Shown here: piece by piece, positions 25,561 through 35,333 of the stretch
How positions within the stretch are numbered: position 1 is the stretch's first letter
How the letters are laid out: each line of letters begins with the position of its first letter
Assembly (NCBI RefSeq): GCF_934754915.1
Contig: NZ_CAKVKB010000007.1
Span: 1 to 64,000 of the forward strand
Origin: an uncultured Clostridium sp.
GTDB lineage: Bacteria; Bacillota; Clostridia; Clostridiales; Clostridiaceae
Direction of reading: 5' to 3'
Length of the DNA stretch: 64,000 nucleotides
Position numbers and translations under genes: made by a program
Notes under the pieces: model-generated
Seen by the model: the letters and a program-made list of their open reading frames with translations, nothing else
Told to the model about the DNA's origin: nothing
Databases searched by the model: none

Positions 25561-26691
25561 TTAAAAATGTATTTTCTTTCTTCTCATTCCTATATTGATA
25601 ACAAGGCCAACAGAAAGTATTGTTGTAAGAAGTGAGCTTCCTCCATAACTTACCAGTGGAAGAGTTATACCTGTAATAGGAAGAAGTCCTATTGTCATAC
25701 CAATATTTTGACATATTGCAAATAGAAAATAAGATATTATACCTACACATATTACAGATCCACAAATATCCTTTGATGTCCGTGCAATTGAAATCATCTC
25801 ATAAATCATAAATCCATAAAGCATAAGAAGTATTAAAGCTCCAACGAACCCAAGCTGTTCTGCAATAGCGCAAAATATAAAATCTGTATGAACCTCTGGA
25901 ACATTCTGTGCAGCATATCCTGTACTTCCATCTGCTTTTAAGGATGGTCTGCTTCCTAATATTCCACCAGAACCAATTCCTATTAATGACTGTGTAAGGT
26001 GATATCCATTTCCAGCATAATCTGCTTCTGGATTTAAAAATCCTGTAAATCTGCTTTTTTGATATGCAGGCATAAGACTTGAATTTAATATTATTATCAC
26101 TCCAAGAACAAGGGTTGCAAGTCCTCCCCCTATTATCTTCATATCCAGACCAGATATAAAAAATATTCCAAGCACTATAAAGAAACATACCATTCCCATT
26201 CCCATATCTGGTTGTATAAGAATAAATAAAACAGGTACAGCTGCATAAAAAACTAATATGAAAAAGTTTTTTACATCATTTATTTTTCCTTCCATCTCTT
26301 CAAGCTTCTTTGCAAGCATTAAAATTATTCCTATCTTGGCAAATTCCGATGCCTGCAATGATACTGGTCCAAGCTTTATCCAACCTTTGGCTCCATTAAT
26401 TTCTACTCCTATAAACATGGTTACTATAAGCAGAAGTACTGACCCCCAATAAAATATAGGTACATAATTCATCAGTATAGTATAATCTACTGATAAAAAC
26501 GCATATAATATTACTAATGATATTACAAGCCACATAAATTGTTTCAATGCAAATCCATCATATTTGCCACCCTTAGTACATAAATATATATTTAATATTC
26601 CATATAAAACTAATAAAATCATTGAAAACAAAAGTGTCTTATCAATTTCTTTTATAAGTCTCATTTCCAATCTAAAACGCTTAAACAACAT
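25561..26691 (-). CDS. rodA: RodA/FtsW/SpoVE-family peptidoglycan polymerase
   Basis: A SEDS glycosyltransferase that polymerises lipid II, working with a class B PBP. The 376-residue protein has about ten membrane segments, and the conserved Asp-containing loop: QAAQNVPEVHTDFIFCAIAEQLG. PDMGMGMV and GITLPLVSYGGSSLL are diagnostic. It begins at ATG behind GGAGGTG at tight spacing (about 4 nt). It follows minE after a terminator, close to mreBCD and mrdA, so RodA is more likely than FtsW. Confidence 0.9.
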   Translation of the reverse strand: MLFKRFRLEMRLIKEIDKTLLFSMILLVLYGILNIYLCTKGGKYDGFALKQFMWLVISLVILYAFLSVDYTILMNYVPIFYWGSVLLLIVTMFIGVEINGAKGWIKLGPVSLQASEFAKIGIILMLAKKLEEMEGKINDVKNFFILVFYAAVPVLFILIQPDMGMGMVCFFIVLGIFFISGLDMKIIGGGLATLVLGVIIILNSSLMPAYQKSRFTGFLNPEADYAGNGYHLTQSLIGIGSGGILGSRPSLKADGSTGYAAQNVPEVHTDFIFCAIAEQLGFVGALILLMLYGFMIYEMISIARTSKDICGSVICVGIISYFLFAICQNIGMTIGLLPITGITLPLVSYGGSSLLTTILSVGLVINIGMRRKKIHF

Positions 26692-26904
26692 TTCACCTCC
26701 ATGAAATACATCTTGAAATATTGATGATTTAGCATATTTCCTATTAATTATACACTATTATTACTCTATTCTCCATAATATTAACCCTATGTAATCAAAT
26801 AATAATATTTTTGTAACAATTAGAAATATTATATTGACAATATTTTTAATTATTTCTTCAAAAATTATTCATATATTTATAAGTTTACTCGTATATTTTT
26901 ATAG

Positions 26905-26957
26905 AAAAAGAAACTGATAAACAGAAATCCCCTTTCCATTTAAATCAGTTTCTTTTT
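26905..26957 (-). terminator. Terminator of minCDE
   Basis: AAAAAGAAACTGAT (26905-26918) pairs exactly with ATCAGTTTCTTTTT (26944-26957). Confidence 0.85.
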
Positions 26958-26968
26958 CTTTTAAAAAT

Positions 26969-27235
26969 CTATCTTCCTCTTATATTTTTTATTGGAATAT
27001 TTGCAACTAAAGCTGAAGAATTTTCTCCTTCTTCTTCACTTTTGTTCACTGATATCTCAACATCATCCATCTGTATATCAATATATTTTGATATAACTTC
27101 TAATATTTCTGCTCTAATCTTATCTATTATTTCAGGTGCTATTTCACCTCTATCGTGTATTAAAATCAATTTTAATCTATCCTTAGCAACTTCTTTAGGT
27201 GTTGGTTTATTATTTAAACTTTTAAAAAAACCCAT
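26969..27235 (-). CDS. minE: Cell division topological specificity factor MinE
   Basis: MinE stimulates MinD ATPase and drives pole-to-pole MinCD oscillation. The 88-residue protein shows the N-terminal amphipathic start (MGFFKSLNNKPTPKEVAKDRLKL) and VISKYIDI plus the C-terminal dimer region. It is 14 nt after minD. Its presence, rather than only DivIVA, means this species probably uses an oscillating Min system. Confidence 0.94.
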   Translation of the reverse strand: MGFFKSLNNKPTPKEVAKDRLKLILIHDRGEIAPEIIDKIRAEILEVISKYIDIQMDDVEISVNKSEEEGENSSALVANIPIKNIRGR

Positions 27236-27249
27236 CTCAACATCCTCCT

Positions 27250-28050
27250 TTAATTACGTTTAAACATTTTTAATAAAGATTTAAAAAATCCTTCATCTCC
27301 TGTTGTATGTAATTCAAGGAATGGAACCTTTTCTCCAGTTATTCTTCTAGCTATATTTTTGAATGCCTTTCCTGAAACAGCATTTTCATCAAGTACTATA
27401 GGTTCTCCCTTGTTAGTTGAAACTGTTATGTTCTTATCATCAGGGACTACTCCTAATAATTCAATTGAAAGTGTTTCTATAATATCTGATACATCAAGCA
27501 TATCACCATTTTTAGTCATCTCATAATTTAATCTGTTAATTATTACTGCATGGTCTTCTAATCCTTTTGCATCAAGTTTTCCAATTACCCTATCTGCATC
27601 TCTTACAGATGTTATTTCAGGATTTACAACTACGATTGCTTTATCTGCTCCTATAACTGCATTTTCAAATCCCTGTTCGATTCCAGCTGGTGAATCTATC
27701 AACACATAGTCAAATTCTTCTTTCAATTCATTCACAATCTTAAGCATTTCTTGTGGACTTATATCATCTTTATCTTTTGTCTGAGCTGTAGGCAAAAGGC
27801 ATAAATTCTGAAATCTTTTATCTTTTATCAACCCTTGCTTTAATCTGCATCTTCCTTCTATAACATCTATAATTGTATATACTATTCTGTTTTCTAATCC
27901 TAATAAAACATCTAAATTTCTTAATCCAGTATCACCATCTATAACAACTACTTTTTTGCCTAATGATGCTAAAGCAGTTCCTATATTTGCTGTTGTTGTT
28001 GTTTTACCAACCCCACCTTTACCTGAAGTAATTACAATAGATACTCCCAT
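27250..28050 (-). CDS. minD: Septum site-determining ATPase MinD
   Basis: The 266-residue ATPase has the deviant Walker A GKGGVGKTTT near residue 10, DGDTGLRNLD, and IDSPAGIE. The C-terminal amphipathic membrane helix is visible: FFKSLLKMFKRN. It recruits MinC and responds to MinE on both sides in the operon. Confidence 0.96.
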   Translation of the reverse strand: MGVSIVITSGKGGVGKTTTTANIGTALASLGKKVVVIDGDTGLRNLDVLLGLENRIVYTIIDVIEGRCRLKQGLIKDKRFQNLCLLPTAQTKDKDDISPQEMLKIVNELKEEFDYVLIDSPAGIEQGFENAVIGADKAIVVVNPEITSVRDADRVIGKLDAKGLEDHAVIINRLNYEMTKNGDMLDVSDIIETLSIELLGVVPDDKNITVSTNKGEPIVLDENAVSGKAFKNIARRITGEKVPFLELHTTGDEGFFKSLLKMFKRN

Positions 28051-28077
28051 GTTTTTAATACCTCCAACCTATAACTT

Positions 28078-28740
28078 CTAATATATATATTTATTTGGCA
28101 AATACGGCTCAACTATTATTATACCATCTTTAATCTTTGCAAGTTCTGGATAACTTGGTTTTTCTGATTCATCAGGTGACATTGCTATAACATTGGCTAT
28201 TTTTAAAAGTTCAGGCTGTAATAAAAATGCAGCTATAAATGCTTTAGAATTACCATTAGTCCCAGCACTTACTTTTCCCTTGATTCGTCCAAGAACAACC
28301 ACATTTCCAGCAGCATAAACTTCAGCTCCACTGTTAATATCTCCAATTATTACTATGTTACCTTTATAATTTATTGACTGACCACTTCTGACAGTTCTTC
28401 TTATAAATTTAGTTCTTCCTTCATAAACTCCATTAAAAACCTTATTTTCCTTTTGACTTGTACCACTTTGACTATCTGCTTCCAAATCTTCAAACACAAT
28501 ATCTTTCAGAGCAATTTCTGTTAGCAGGGCTTCTTTTAATTGTTTGGCATTTTTCTCATTAAGGAGCTTTAAATCTATTCTTAAAATTAGTGTTGTTCCT
28601 TTATAAAAATGTTTGCCTTTTGAAAGTTTCTTTATTAATAATGAAATCATATCTTCAAATGAAGAAAACTTACTCATATCAATTGTTGTATTTATACCAT
28701 CTCTATTTCCTTTAATTAAAATACCATCATTATTGTACAT
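28078..28740 (-). CDS. minC: Septum site-determining protein MinC
   Basis: MinC blocks FtsZ assembly away from mid-cell. The 220-residue protein has the N-terminal FtsZ-inhibiting domain (about 1-100) and the C-terminal beta-helical domain, with GNIVIIGDINSGAEVYAAGNVVVLG, the MinD-binding part. First gene of minCDE; ATG behind a GGGGG site. Confidence 0.94.
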   Translation of the reverse strand: MYNNDGILIKGNRDGINTTIDMSKFSSFEDMISLLIKKLSKGKHFYKGTTLILRIDLKLLNEKNAKQLKEALLTEIALKDIVFEDLEADSQSGTSQKENKVFNGVYEGRTKFIRRTVRSGQSINYKGNIVIIGDINSGAEVYAAGNVVVLGRIKGKVSAGTNGNSKAFIAAFLLQPELLKIANVIAMSPDESEKPSYPELAKIKDGIIIVEPYLPNKYIY

Positions 28741-29126
28741 TTGTTACCCCCTAGCATATCTGCAGGTCTAAAAAATACTTAAATTTTAATTTCTTTGAAA
28801 ACATTAACCTTTTTAAATTATATCATTTTCTAAAGTATTTTTGTATATATGTTTAAACTATTTTATAGTATTTTTAAAAATAATAAGATAATCCTTGGAA
28901 TTTGTACATAAGTATTTATCACCAAATAGTACATGTAGTCCAAAGATATAACTATTGATTTCAGAAGACAATATATTAAAATTAGCGATTTATAATAAAC
29001 AATTGAATCTTTTTAAGATTTCTTTGATATTTTTATACATATAAGATAAATTTAAATGTAATTTTAATATTGCAACAAATATTTATGATTAACTTTCAAG
29101 AATTCCATGTAAAAATACCCAATATT
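28741..29126. other. 386-bp intergenic region
   Basis: AT-rich DNA between sfsA and minC, which must hold the minC promoter. It includes a decayed MITE-like fragment (28988-29042). No ORF is supported. Confidence 0.55.
28988..29042 (+). mobile_element. MITE-like repeat, copy 7 (fragment)
   Basis: TTTATAATAAACAATTGA joined to ATCTTTTTAAGATTTCTTT matches two segments of the 12454 copy with about 15 bp between them deleted. The termini are gone. Confidence 0.35.
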
Positions 29127-29810
29127 CTATAAACGTACTTCAACATAATCAGATATGCTAATACTATCTTCTGTAACATTACAATCCACAGCAACAATTT
29201 TTACACCTTTTCTTTTTGCTTTACGAAGTGCATCTCCAAAAGCCTTATGAGTGTCATCATTAGGAGTAAAATATTTTACTCCTTTCATTTGAATCACAAA
29301 CACTATATATGCCTTATAATCATCTTCAATGCATTCACATAATTCATGAATGTGTTTTACTCCTCTTTCAGTTGGTGCATCAGGAAATCTAACTACACCA
29401 TCTTCTTCCAATGTCACCCCTTTTACTTCAACAAAGGCTTTTTCTGTTTTAGTTTCAATATAAAAATCAAATCTCGAATTTTTATATGTCTTTTCTGGTT
29501 TTACCAATACTACATCTTTAAATAAATTTCCATTATTAATCCACTCATGGACCACCTTATTAGGCACCTGTGAATCCATGTTTATCTTTCTATCACCTTT
29601 TATTACCCCAATGACTGAATATTTAGTTTTTCTATTTGGATTATCACTTTTCTGTACAAAAACCGTAGTCATTTCTGGTATCAATAACTCTTTGCATCTT
29701 CCTGTGTTCTTTACATGACACACTTCATTTATACCATCTATCTCAACATTTGCAATAAATCTGTTAGGTCTTGATAAAAATATTCCACTTGTCATTCTGT
29801 CATATTTCAT
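29127..29810 (-). CDS. sfsA: Sugar fermentation stimulation protein A homologue
   Basis: The 227-residue protein matches SfsA over its length: FLSRPNRFIANVEIDG, the NTGRCKELL segment, VEVKGVTL with a nuclease-like E-x-K, and FPDAPTERGVKHI. It has an OB-like N-terminal part and a PD-(D/E)xK-like C-terminal part. DNA binding has been reported for the E. coli protein; its true role is unclear. It lies alone between two regions with their own terminators. Confidence 0.92.
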   Translation of the reverse strand: MKYDRMTSGIFLSRPNRFIANVEIDGINEVCHVKNTGRCKELLIPEMTTVFVQKSDNPNRKTKYSVIGVIKGDRKINMDSQVPNKVVHEWINNGNLFKDVVLVKPEKTYKNSRFDFYIETKTEKAFVEVKGVTLEEDGVVRFPDAPTERGVKHIHELCECIEDDYKAYIVFVIQMKGVKYFTPNDDTHKAFGDALRKAKRKGVKIVAVDCNVTEDSISISDYVEVRL

Positions 29811-29832
29811 AATTCTTCCTCATTTCTTTTTA

Positions 29833-29901
29833 AAAAAGGACTGTGCATAAAGAATAACACTAAATATTTTAGTTGCAATCTTTAATGCAGCAGTCCTTTT
29901 T
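29833..29901 (-). terminator. Terminator of the mre-mrdA operon
   Basis: AAAAAGGACTG pairs with CAGTCCTTTTT and TGCAT with ATGCA inside, giving a long interrupted stem with a U-run on the minus strand. Confidence 0.8.
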
Positions 29902-29912
29902 ATAAATTAACT

Positions 29913-32900
29913 TTAAGTATTTCCATTATTGTTTATCAAATTTTCATCTAAAGCTGCAGAATCATCATTCGTTGAATTCTGTTCTGTTTCATCTTGTGAA
30001 GTTCCATTTGAATTTTGTTCAGTCTTCTCATTTACAGCTTCATCAGCTTCTTCTTTCTGTACTTCTGAATTGAAAGGATTAGCTGATACATATTTTCTAA
30101 ATGTTTCTGATTTAGCTGCATAATTTGGATCCATTTCCAATATTCTATCTTTAAAATATTGTTCAAAAACAGCTCTAACAGCACCTGCAATAGAACCACC
30201 ATGTCCTCCATCAAATACAACTGCAACAACTGCTATCTCTGGATCATCAAGTGGCGCAAAACTTATATATGTTGCATATGGTGCTCTTCCTCTTTCTTCT
30301 TGAGTATCTGAGAAATCAGCTGTACCAGTCTTACCACCAGTTTGTATTGGGAATCCTTGCCATCTAGCAGCAGCTGTACCACTATCATCACTATTAACCT
30401 TAGACATTCCTAACTTTACAGCATCTACTGTTGATTTACTCATATTTAATTGATTCAATACTTCAGGTTTGTAGTCTTGAATAACATTTCCATCATTATC
30501 TGTCACTTTATCAACTAAATGAAGCTTATATCTTGTTCCTCCATTTACAAGAGTTGATACATATGAAGCTAATTGAAGAGGAGTATAGTTGTTCATACCC
30601 TGACCAATAGACGCATATATCAATTGTGCTGGAGATGTTATTTCTGATGATTTATCATTAATTGTAAATCGTGTTATAACATCTGCTATTATATTTGCCT
30701 GTGATTCTAAATTTACTGTTTTATTTGTATCGGCTTCATATTTTGCTACATTTTCTTTATATCTATCAGAATTATCCATTATAGTCTGAACATCTTTTTT
30801 TACTTCTTTTGCAAACTGATCATAATTTATACTCTTAAATTCATCTGTTCCGACTTTATTAAGTGTATCTGCAATTTTATCTTTTATGTTCTGTTTAGCT
30901 TTTCTAACTTGATCATTATCATCTTCGATATACTTTATATCAAAACTTATAAAAGTGGTTCCATTAGCACTATATTTTCCATTTTCTAAATCATCAACAA
31001 TAGAATATTTAGCATAGTTAACCATCTGCTTTCTCCATGATGTAAAATTATATGTCTGACCAAAATTTTCTTGTATTTCTATTCCTGTAGCTGGTTTTTC
31101 GTTACTATTAGGATTAACGCCTAATCCAAATTCCCATGCATATTTAGCTATAGAATCTAATGCACCTATATTTCCTCCATTAAGCATATACAATCTATAA
31201 GCTGTTTCATAGAAGAAAAAGTTACATGAAACTTCAAGTGCTCCAGCTACATCAAGAGGTCCATGACCATAATGATTGTTTGTATAAAGTAAACATTGTG
31301 GTGCAAAACTTTTACCAAATACATCTGGATGAATGTTAAATACTCCAGAATCATTTATTGTCTCTGATGGACTGATAACCCCAGATTCCAATCCTGCAAC
31401 TGATGTAAGAGGCTTAAATGTTGATCCTGGTGGTATCAATGACATTGTTGCATAATTATAGAATGGCCTTGGATATAAATCATTATTATCTTGTCTGTTT
31501 CCTTTACTATCCTTTGGAAATAATTCATCAACGGTCTTATTTAAATTTAATCTTTTTATCAATTCTTGCCCGAAGGCTTCTAAATCTGGAGTAAAGTATT
31601 GTTTGCTTTCTTCTGAAGTCAGAGTTCCTGGTATAGTGAACTGATTTGGATTATAGTCAGGATAACTAACAAGTGATAATATCCTTCCAGTTTTAACATC
31701 AACTGCAACTAATGCTCCTCTTGTGGCATTTCTGTACTTAGGATCTTGTTGTATTTCAAGGATTCCATCTTTAAGGGCCTGTTCTGCTACATATTGAAGT
31801 TTTCCATCAATTGTAAGATGAACGTTATTTCCTGGATAAGATTCCAGTTCAAATAATTTTTCTGTAACTCTTCCTGATGAATTAACTTTTACTGTTGTTC
31901 CACCTTTTACTCCTTTAAGCTGTTCTTCAAATGCAGATTCAATTCCCGATTTACCAATTAAATCTGTAGATACATCATAACCTCTAAGACTGTATTTATC
32001 TTCTTCTGCACTAGTTATTGTAGACACATATCCTAGTACTGATGATGCAAGATTATTATATGGATATTTTCTTATAGGTACTGAACTGACATCAATACCA
32101 GGCATATCATTAAGCTTCTGTTTTATTATAAGTACAGTATCCTTTTTAATATTGTTTGCTATTGTTACTGATTTATACCCTTGAAGACTTTGTATTTTTA
32201 TTGTATCTTTTACAACCATATACTGTCTTATATCATCAAGCGAATACCCCTGTGCAAGTATTTTATTTGTTATCTCCTCACCAGTCATAGACTTATATAA
32301 TTCTTTCTTTTCTTTTGTAGAATTATATTCAGGATCTATAAGTTCTATAAGATCATAATTCTTAACTAATGTATAAAATGATTCTTCTGGTGTAATCTTT
32401 AACAATTCTTCATCAATTACATCACTCTGCTCATCTGATAACTGACTTACATCTGGATACAATTTATTTTTTAATGTTTCTTCAAACCCTCTATCTTTTT
32501 TAAATCTTAATTCTGAATAATTTTGTGATTCTTTATCACTGCTTGAATAATCAAAATATGGATTGCCTTCATTATCAATCTTTAAAAGCATTGTATCTTG
32601 TATACTTTCTCCACTTTCATTCAGAATTTCAAATAATTCAGCCATAGTAGAGTAAAACATCTTCTTAGTCACATCAGTTTCCGTATATGTTAATGAATAT
32701 GTTCTTTCACTTGTAGCTAAAACAATTCCGTTTGAGTCATATATTTCTCCCCTTGGAGCACTTTCTGAAACAAATCTAGTTGATGTTGTATTAGCTTTTT
32801 CTTTATACTCTTCATAACTAAAAATCTGAAGATATATCAAGCGCAGACTAATTGATCCAAAAATGATGCCCATAATAATGCACAAAACAGTATATCGTGA

Positions 32901-32936
32901 GATTTTCTTTTTTTTCACTGGTTTATTAACTATCAT
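29913..32936 (-). CDS. mrdA: Penicillin-binding protein 2 (class B transpeptidase, elongation)
   Basis: The transpeptidase partner of RodA in side-wall synthesis. The 1007-residue protein has one membrane anchor (about 15-37), a pedestal domain, and the transpeptidase motifs S-x-x-K (STFK in PPGSTFKPL), S-x-N (SCN in LEVSCNFFFYETA) and KTG (GGKTGTADF). It is far longer than the roughly 630-residue E. coli PBP2. Much of the extra length is a helical, charged insert of about 130 residues between SCN and the SIGQG strand, plus a long pedestal and an Asn/Gln/Glu-rich tail (about 950-1007). It overlaps mreD by 4 nt. Confidence 0.93.
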   Translation of the reverse strand: MIVNKPVKKKKISRYTVLCIIMGIIFGSISLRLIYLQIFSYEEYKEKANTTSTRFVSESAPRGEIYDSNGIVLATSERTYSLTYTETDVTKKMFYSTMAELFEILNESGESIQDTMLLKIDNEGNPYFDYSSSDKESQNYSELRFKKDRGFEETLKNKLYPDVSQLSDEQSDVIDEELLKITPEESFYTLVKNYDLIELIDPEYNSTKEKKELYKSMTGEEITNKILAQGYSLDDIRQYMVVKDTIKIQSLQGYKSVTIANNIKKDTVLIIKQKLNDMPGIDVSSVPIRKYPYNNLASSVLGYVSTITSAEEDKYSLRGYDVSTDLIGKSGIESAFEEQLKGVKGGTTVKVNSSGRVTEKLFELESYPGNNVHLTIDGKLQYVAEQALKDGILEIQQDPKYRNATRGALVAVDVKTGRILSLVSYPDYNPNQFTIPGTLTSEESKQYFTPDLEAFGQELIKRLNLNKTVDELFPKDSKGNRQDNNDLYPRPFYNYATMSLIPPGSTFKPLTSVAGLESGVISPSETINDSGVFNIHPDVFGKSFAPQCLLYTNNHYGHGPLDVAGALEVSCNFFFYETAYRLYMLNGGNIGALDSIAKYAWEFGLGVNPNSNEKPATGIEIQENFGQTYNFTSWRKQMVNYAKYSIVDDLENGKYSANGTTFISFDIKYIEDDNDQVRKAKQNIKDKIADTLNKVGTDEFKSINYDQFAKEVKKDVQTIMDNSDRYKENVAKYEADTNKTVNLESQANIIADVITRFTINDKSSEITSPAQLIYASIGQGMNNYTPLQLASYVSTLVNGGTRYKLHLVDKVTDNDGNVIQDYKPEVLNQLNMSKSTVDAVKLGMSKVNSDDSGTAAARWQGFPIQTGGKTGTADFSDTQEERGRAPYATYISFAPLDDPEIAVVAVVFDGGHGGSIAGAVRAVFEQYFKDRILEMDPNYAAKSETFRKYVSANPFNSEVQKEEADEAVNEKTEQNSNGTSQDETEQNSTNDDSAALDENLINNNGNT

Positions 32937-33424
32937 TTAAACCTCCATCTTTGTTTTGTATATTCATCATCATAAATTTTTATAACATACTTGTATACAA
33001 AAAACATAATTATGGAATTATATAATGCCATATATACGCTTCTTGTCAAATGTATTTCTATACCAACAATATAGAAAATTATAAACATTCCTATATATTT
33101 TAGTATTGTGATAATAAACATAGAAACAACAGGAACCATCCTTTTATTCTTTATCATTCCTTCACCTATTAATGATGCAAGAAAACACAGCAGTAAATTA
33201 AAAAAACAATTTACACCAAACCCATTAAACAAATATATATCCTGAAGTATTCCGCTGACTAATCCCATAAATACAGATTTTTCTCTCTTATTAACTAATG
33301 AGTATGCAATTGCAAATGTAAATAGAAGACTAGGATAACCGCCACGTATTGAAAAGAATGGAATTATTGAATTATCTAACAGAGATAATCCAATCGAAAC
33401 TAAAATAAGAATTAATTTTTCCAT
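32933..33424 (-). CDS. mreD: Rod shape-determining protein MreD
   Basis: The 163-residue membrane protein has about five hydrophobic segments and the MreD pattern (FFSIRGGYPSLLFTFAIAYSLV, then GLVSGILQDIY). It lies between mreC and mrdA and overlaps the latter by ATGA-type coupling. It links MreC to the elongation machinery. Confidence 0.88.
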   Translation of the reverse strand: MEKLILILVSIGLSLLDNSIIPFFSIRGGYPSLLFTFAIAYSLVNKREKSVFMGLVSGILQDIYLFNGFGVNCFFNLLLCFLASLIGEGMIKNKRMVPVVSMFIITILKYIGMFIIFYIVGIEIHLTRSVYMALYNSIIMFFVYKYVIKIYDDEYTKQRWRFK

Positions 33425-33435
33425 TATTCATACTC

Positions 33436-34287
33436 CTAATCATATTTAACTTCTCTTGTATCTTTTGGTGATACAATAAATAAATCTTCCAATTTATTAA
33501 AATCAACATAAGGTTTAACAATAGCGCTTTTCATTACTTTCACCTTATCTTCTTCAACTTTTATGACTTCTCCTATTCTTATTTCCTTTGGATACACCAT
33601 TCCAACACCAGAAGTCAATATAACATCGCCTTCTTTAACTTCAGAATCCATAGGAAGATCATATACCTTTGCAAGGTTTCTGTTTTGATTATCTTCTGTA
33701 TAACCTGTAATATAACCTGTTGCATCTCTTGTACTTTCAACCATAACACTTACAGCTATATTTTCATTTGTAAGTGTCTGAACTATACTCCAATTAGTTC
33801 CAACGCTTGTAACCTGACCAACAAGTCCCTTATTAGTTATTACAGCCATTCCTTTTTGAATGTTGTCATTTGTACCCTTATTTACTACATACCCATCATT
33901 AAATCCGCCACCACTATAGCTTATGATGTCACATCCTATGTAATTATAGTTATCTCTTTCTTCTGTAAAACTTAATAATTCCCTGAATCGCTCATTTTCT
34001 TCTTTTAAATCTGAATATTCAGCCAGCTTATTTTTTAATTCTTCATTTTCATTAGTAAGTTCTTTATTTTGAGCCTTTACTTCAGAAAAATTCAAAAAAA
34101 AGTCTAAAGTCTCTTTTACCTCATTAGTTGCACTGTACAATAATCTCTGCACAGGATTAAGAGCAGTTCCGGCACCACTTTCAATAATGCTCCTATTTTC
34201 CTTTTTTACTGTATATGCAATTAATCCTAAAAATGTAACTGACAGCACCATTATAGTTACTGCCAGTTTATTTTTGAAGAGTTTCAT
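33436..34287 (-). CDS. mreC: Rod shape-determining protein MreC
   Basis: The 283-residue protein has an N-terminal membrane segment (about 8-26), a coiled coil (about 62-105; KAQNKELTNENEELKNKLAEY) and the beta-rich periplasm-type domain with DGYVVNKGTNDNIQKGMAVI and VGQVTSVG. It binds PBP2 and connects it to MreB and RodA. Three nucleotides separate it from mreB. Confidence 0.93.
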   Translation of the reverse strand: MKLFKNKLAVTIMVLSVTFLGLIAYTVKKENRSIIESGAGTALNPVQRLLYSATNEVKETLDFFLNFSEVKAQNKELTNENEELKNKLAEYSDLKEENERFRELLSFTEERDNYNYIGCDIISYSGGGFNDGYVVNKGTNDNIQKGMAVITNKGLVGQVTSVGTNWSIVQTLTNENIAVSVMVESTRDATGYITGYTEDNQNRNLAKVYDLPMDSEVKEGDVILTSGVGMVYPKEIRIGEVIKVEEDKVKVMKSAIVKPYVDFNKLEDLFIVSPKDTREVKYD

Positions 34288-34290
34288 TAA

Positions 34291-35310
34291 TTAGCCTCTT
34301 TGATCTCTGCTTATTTTATCAAAATCTTCTAGTGCCTTTCCTGCTCCAAGAACTACACAGTCAAGAGGTGCTTCTGCAATATGAACAGGCATGTTTGTTT
34401 CCTTATTTATTAATACATCTAATCCTCTTAAATAAGCTCCTCCACCAGCAAGCATAATACCTTTTTCCATAATATCAGCTGCTAATTCTGGTGGTGTTTT
34501 TTCTAATGTAGTCTTAATTGATTCAATTATTTGATATACAGGCTCTTTTAAAGCTTCTCTAACTTGAGCTTCTGAAATTTCAACGATTTTAGGAAGTCCT
34601 GAAATCATATCTCTTCCTTTAATCTCCATTATCATTTCTTCTTCACCATCAAGTTTATATGCTGATCCAATTTCCATCTTAACTTGTTCTGCAGTTCTTT
34701 CTCCAACCATTAAGTTAAATTCTTTCTTTATGTAAGAAATTATTGCCTGATCAAGTTCATCTCCAGCAACCCTTAATGACTTGCTTGTTACAATACCTCC
34801 TAAAGATATTATTGCAACTTCAGTAGTACCTCCACCAATATCAACAATCATGCTTCCTGTTGGTTCACTTACTGGAAGTCCTGCACCTATAGCTGCTGCC
34901 ATTGGCTCTTCCATTAATATAACATCTCTTGCACCTGAAAGTTTAGTTGCTTCTTCTATAGCTCTCTTTTCAACTTCAGTTACTCCTGATGGATAACATA
35001 CTATTATTCTTGGACTCTTAAATGCATTTTTTGTTGAAACTTTTTCTATTAAATTCTTCATCATTGTCTGAGCAGTATCAAAGTCTGCTATTACCCCATC
35101 TTTTAGAGGTCTTATTGCAACAATGTTTCCTGGTGTTCTACCAATCATAAGTTTAGCTTCTGATCCTACAGCAAGTGTTTTCTTTGTCATATTATTCATT
35201 GCAACAACTGAAGGCTCTCTTAAAACAATTCCCTTTCCCTTAACAAATACAAGTGTATTTGCTGTTCCTAAATCTATTCCCATGTCTTTTCCTGATCCAA
35301 AAAATCCCAT
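34291..35310 (-). CDS. mreB: Rod shape-determining actin homologue MreB
   Basis: The 339-residue protein carries the actin-fold phosphate loops (DLGTANTLVFVKGKG and DIGGGTTEVAIISLGG) and the adenosine motif GGGAYLRGLD. It forms dynamic filaments under the membrane that organise side-wall synthesis. It heads the mreB-mreC-mreD-mrdA run; radC is just upstream. Confidence 0.96.
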   Translation of the reverse strand: MGFFGSGKDMGIDLGTANTLVFVKGKGIVLREPSVVAMNNMTKKTLAVGSEAKLMIGRTPGNIVAIRPLKDGVIADFDTAQTMMKNLIEKVSTKNAFKSPRIIVCYPSGVTEVEKRAIEEATKLSGARDVILMEEPMAAAIGAGLPVSEPTGSMIVDIGGGTTEVAIISLGGIVTSKSLRVAGDELDQAIISYIKKEFNLMVGERTAEQVKMEIGSAYKLDGEEEMIMEIKGRDMISGLPKIVEISEAQVREALKEPVYQIIESIKTTLEKTPPELAADIMEKGIMLAGGGAYLRGLDVLINKETNMPVHIAEAPLDCVVLGAGKALEDFDKISRDQRG

Positions 35311-35333
35311 TTTAATTTTTCCCCTTCCGATTC

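Noticed and set aside
25529..26188. Two minus-strand ORFs (25529-25765 and 25799-26188) in another frame within rodA
   Set aside because: Their sequences are Tyr/Trp/Cys-rich nonsense of the kind given by a shifted frame of a membrane protein; rodA's own frame is intact.
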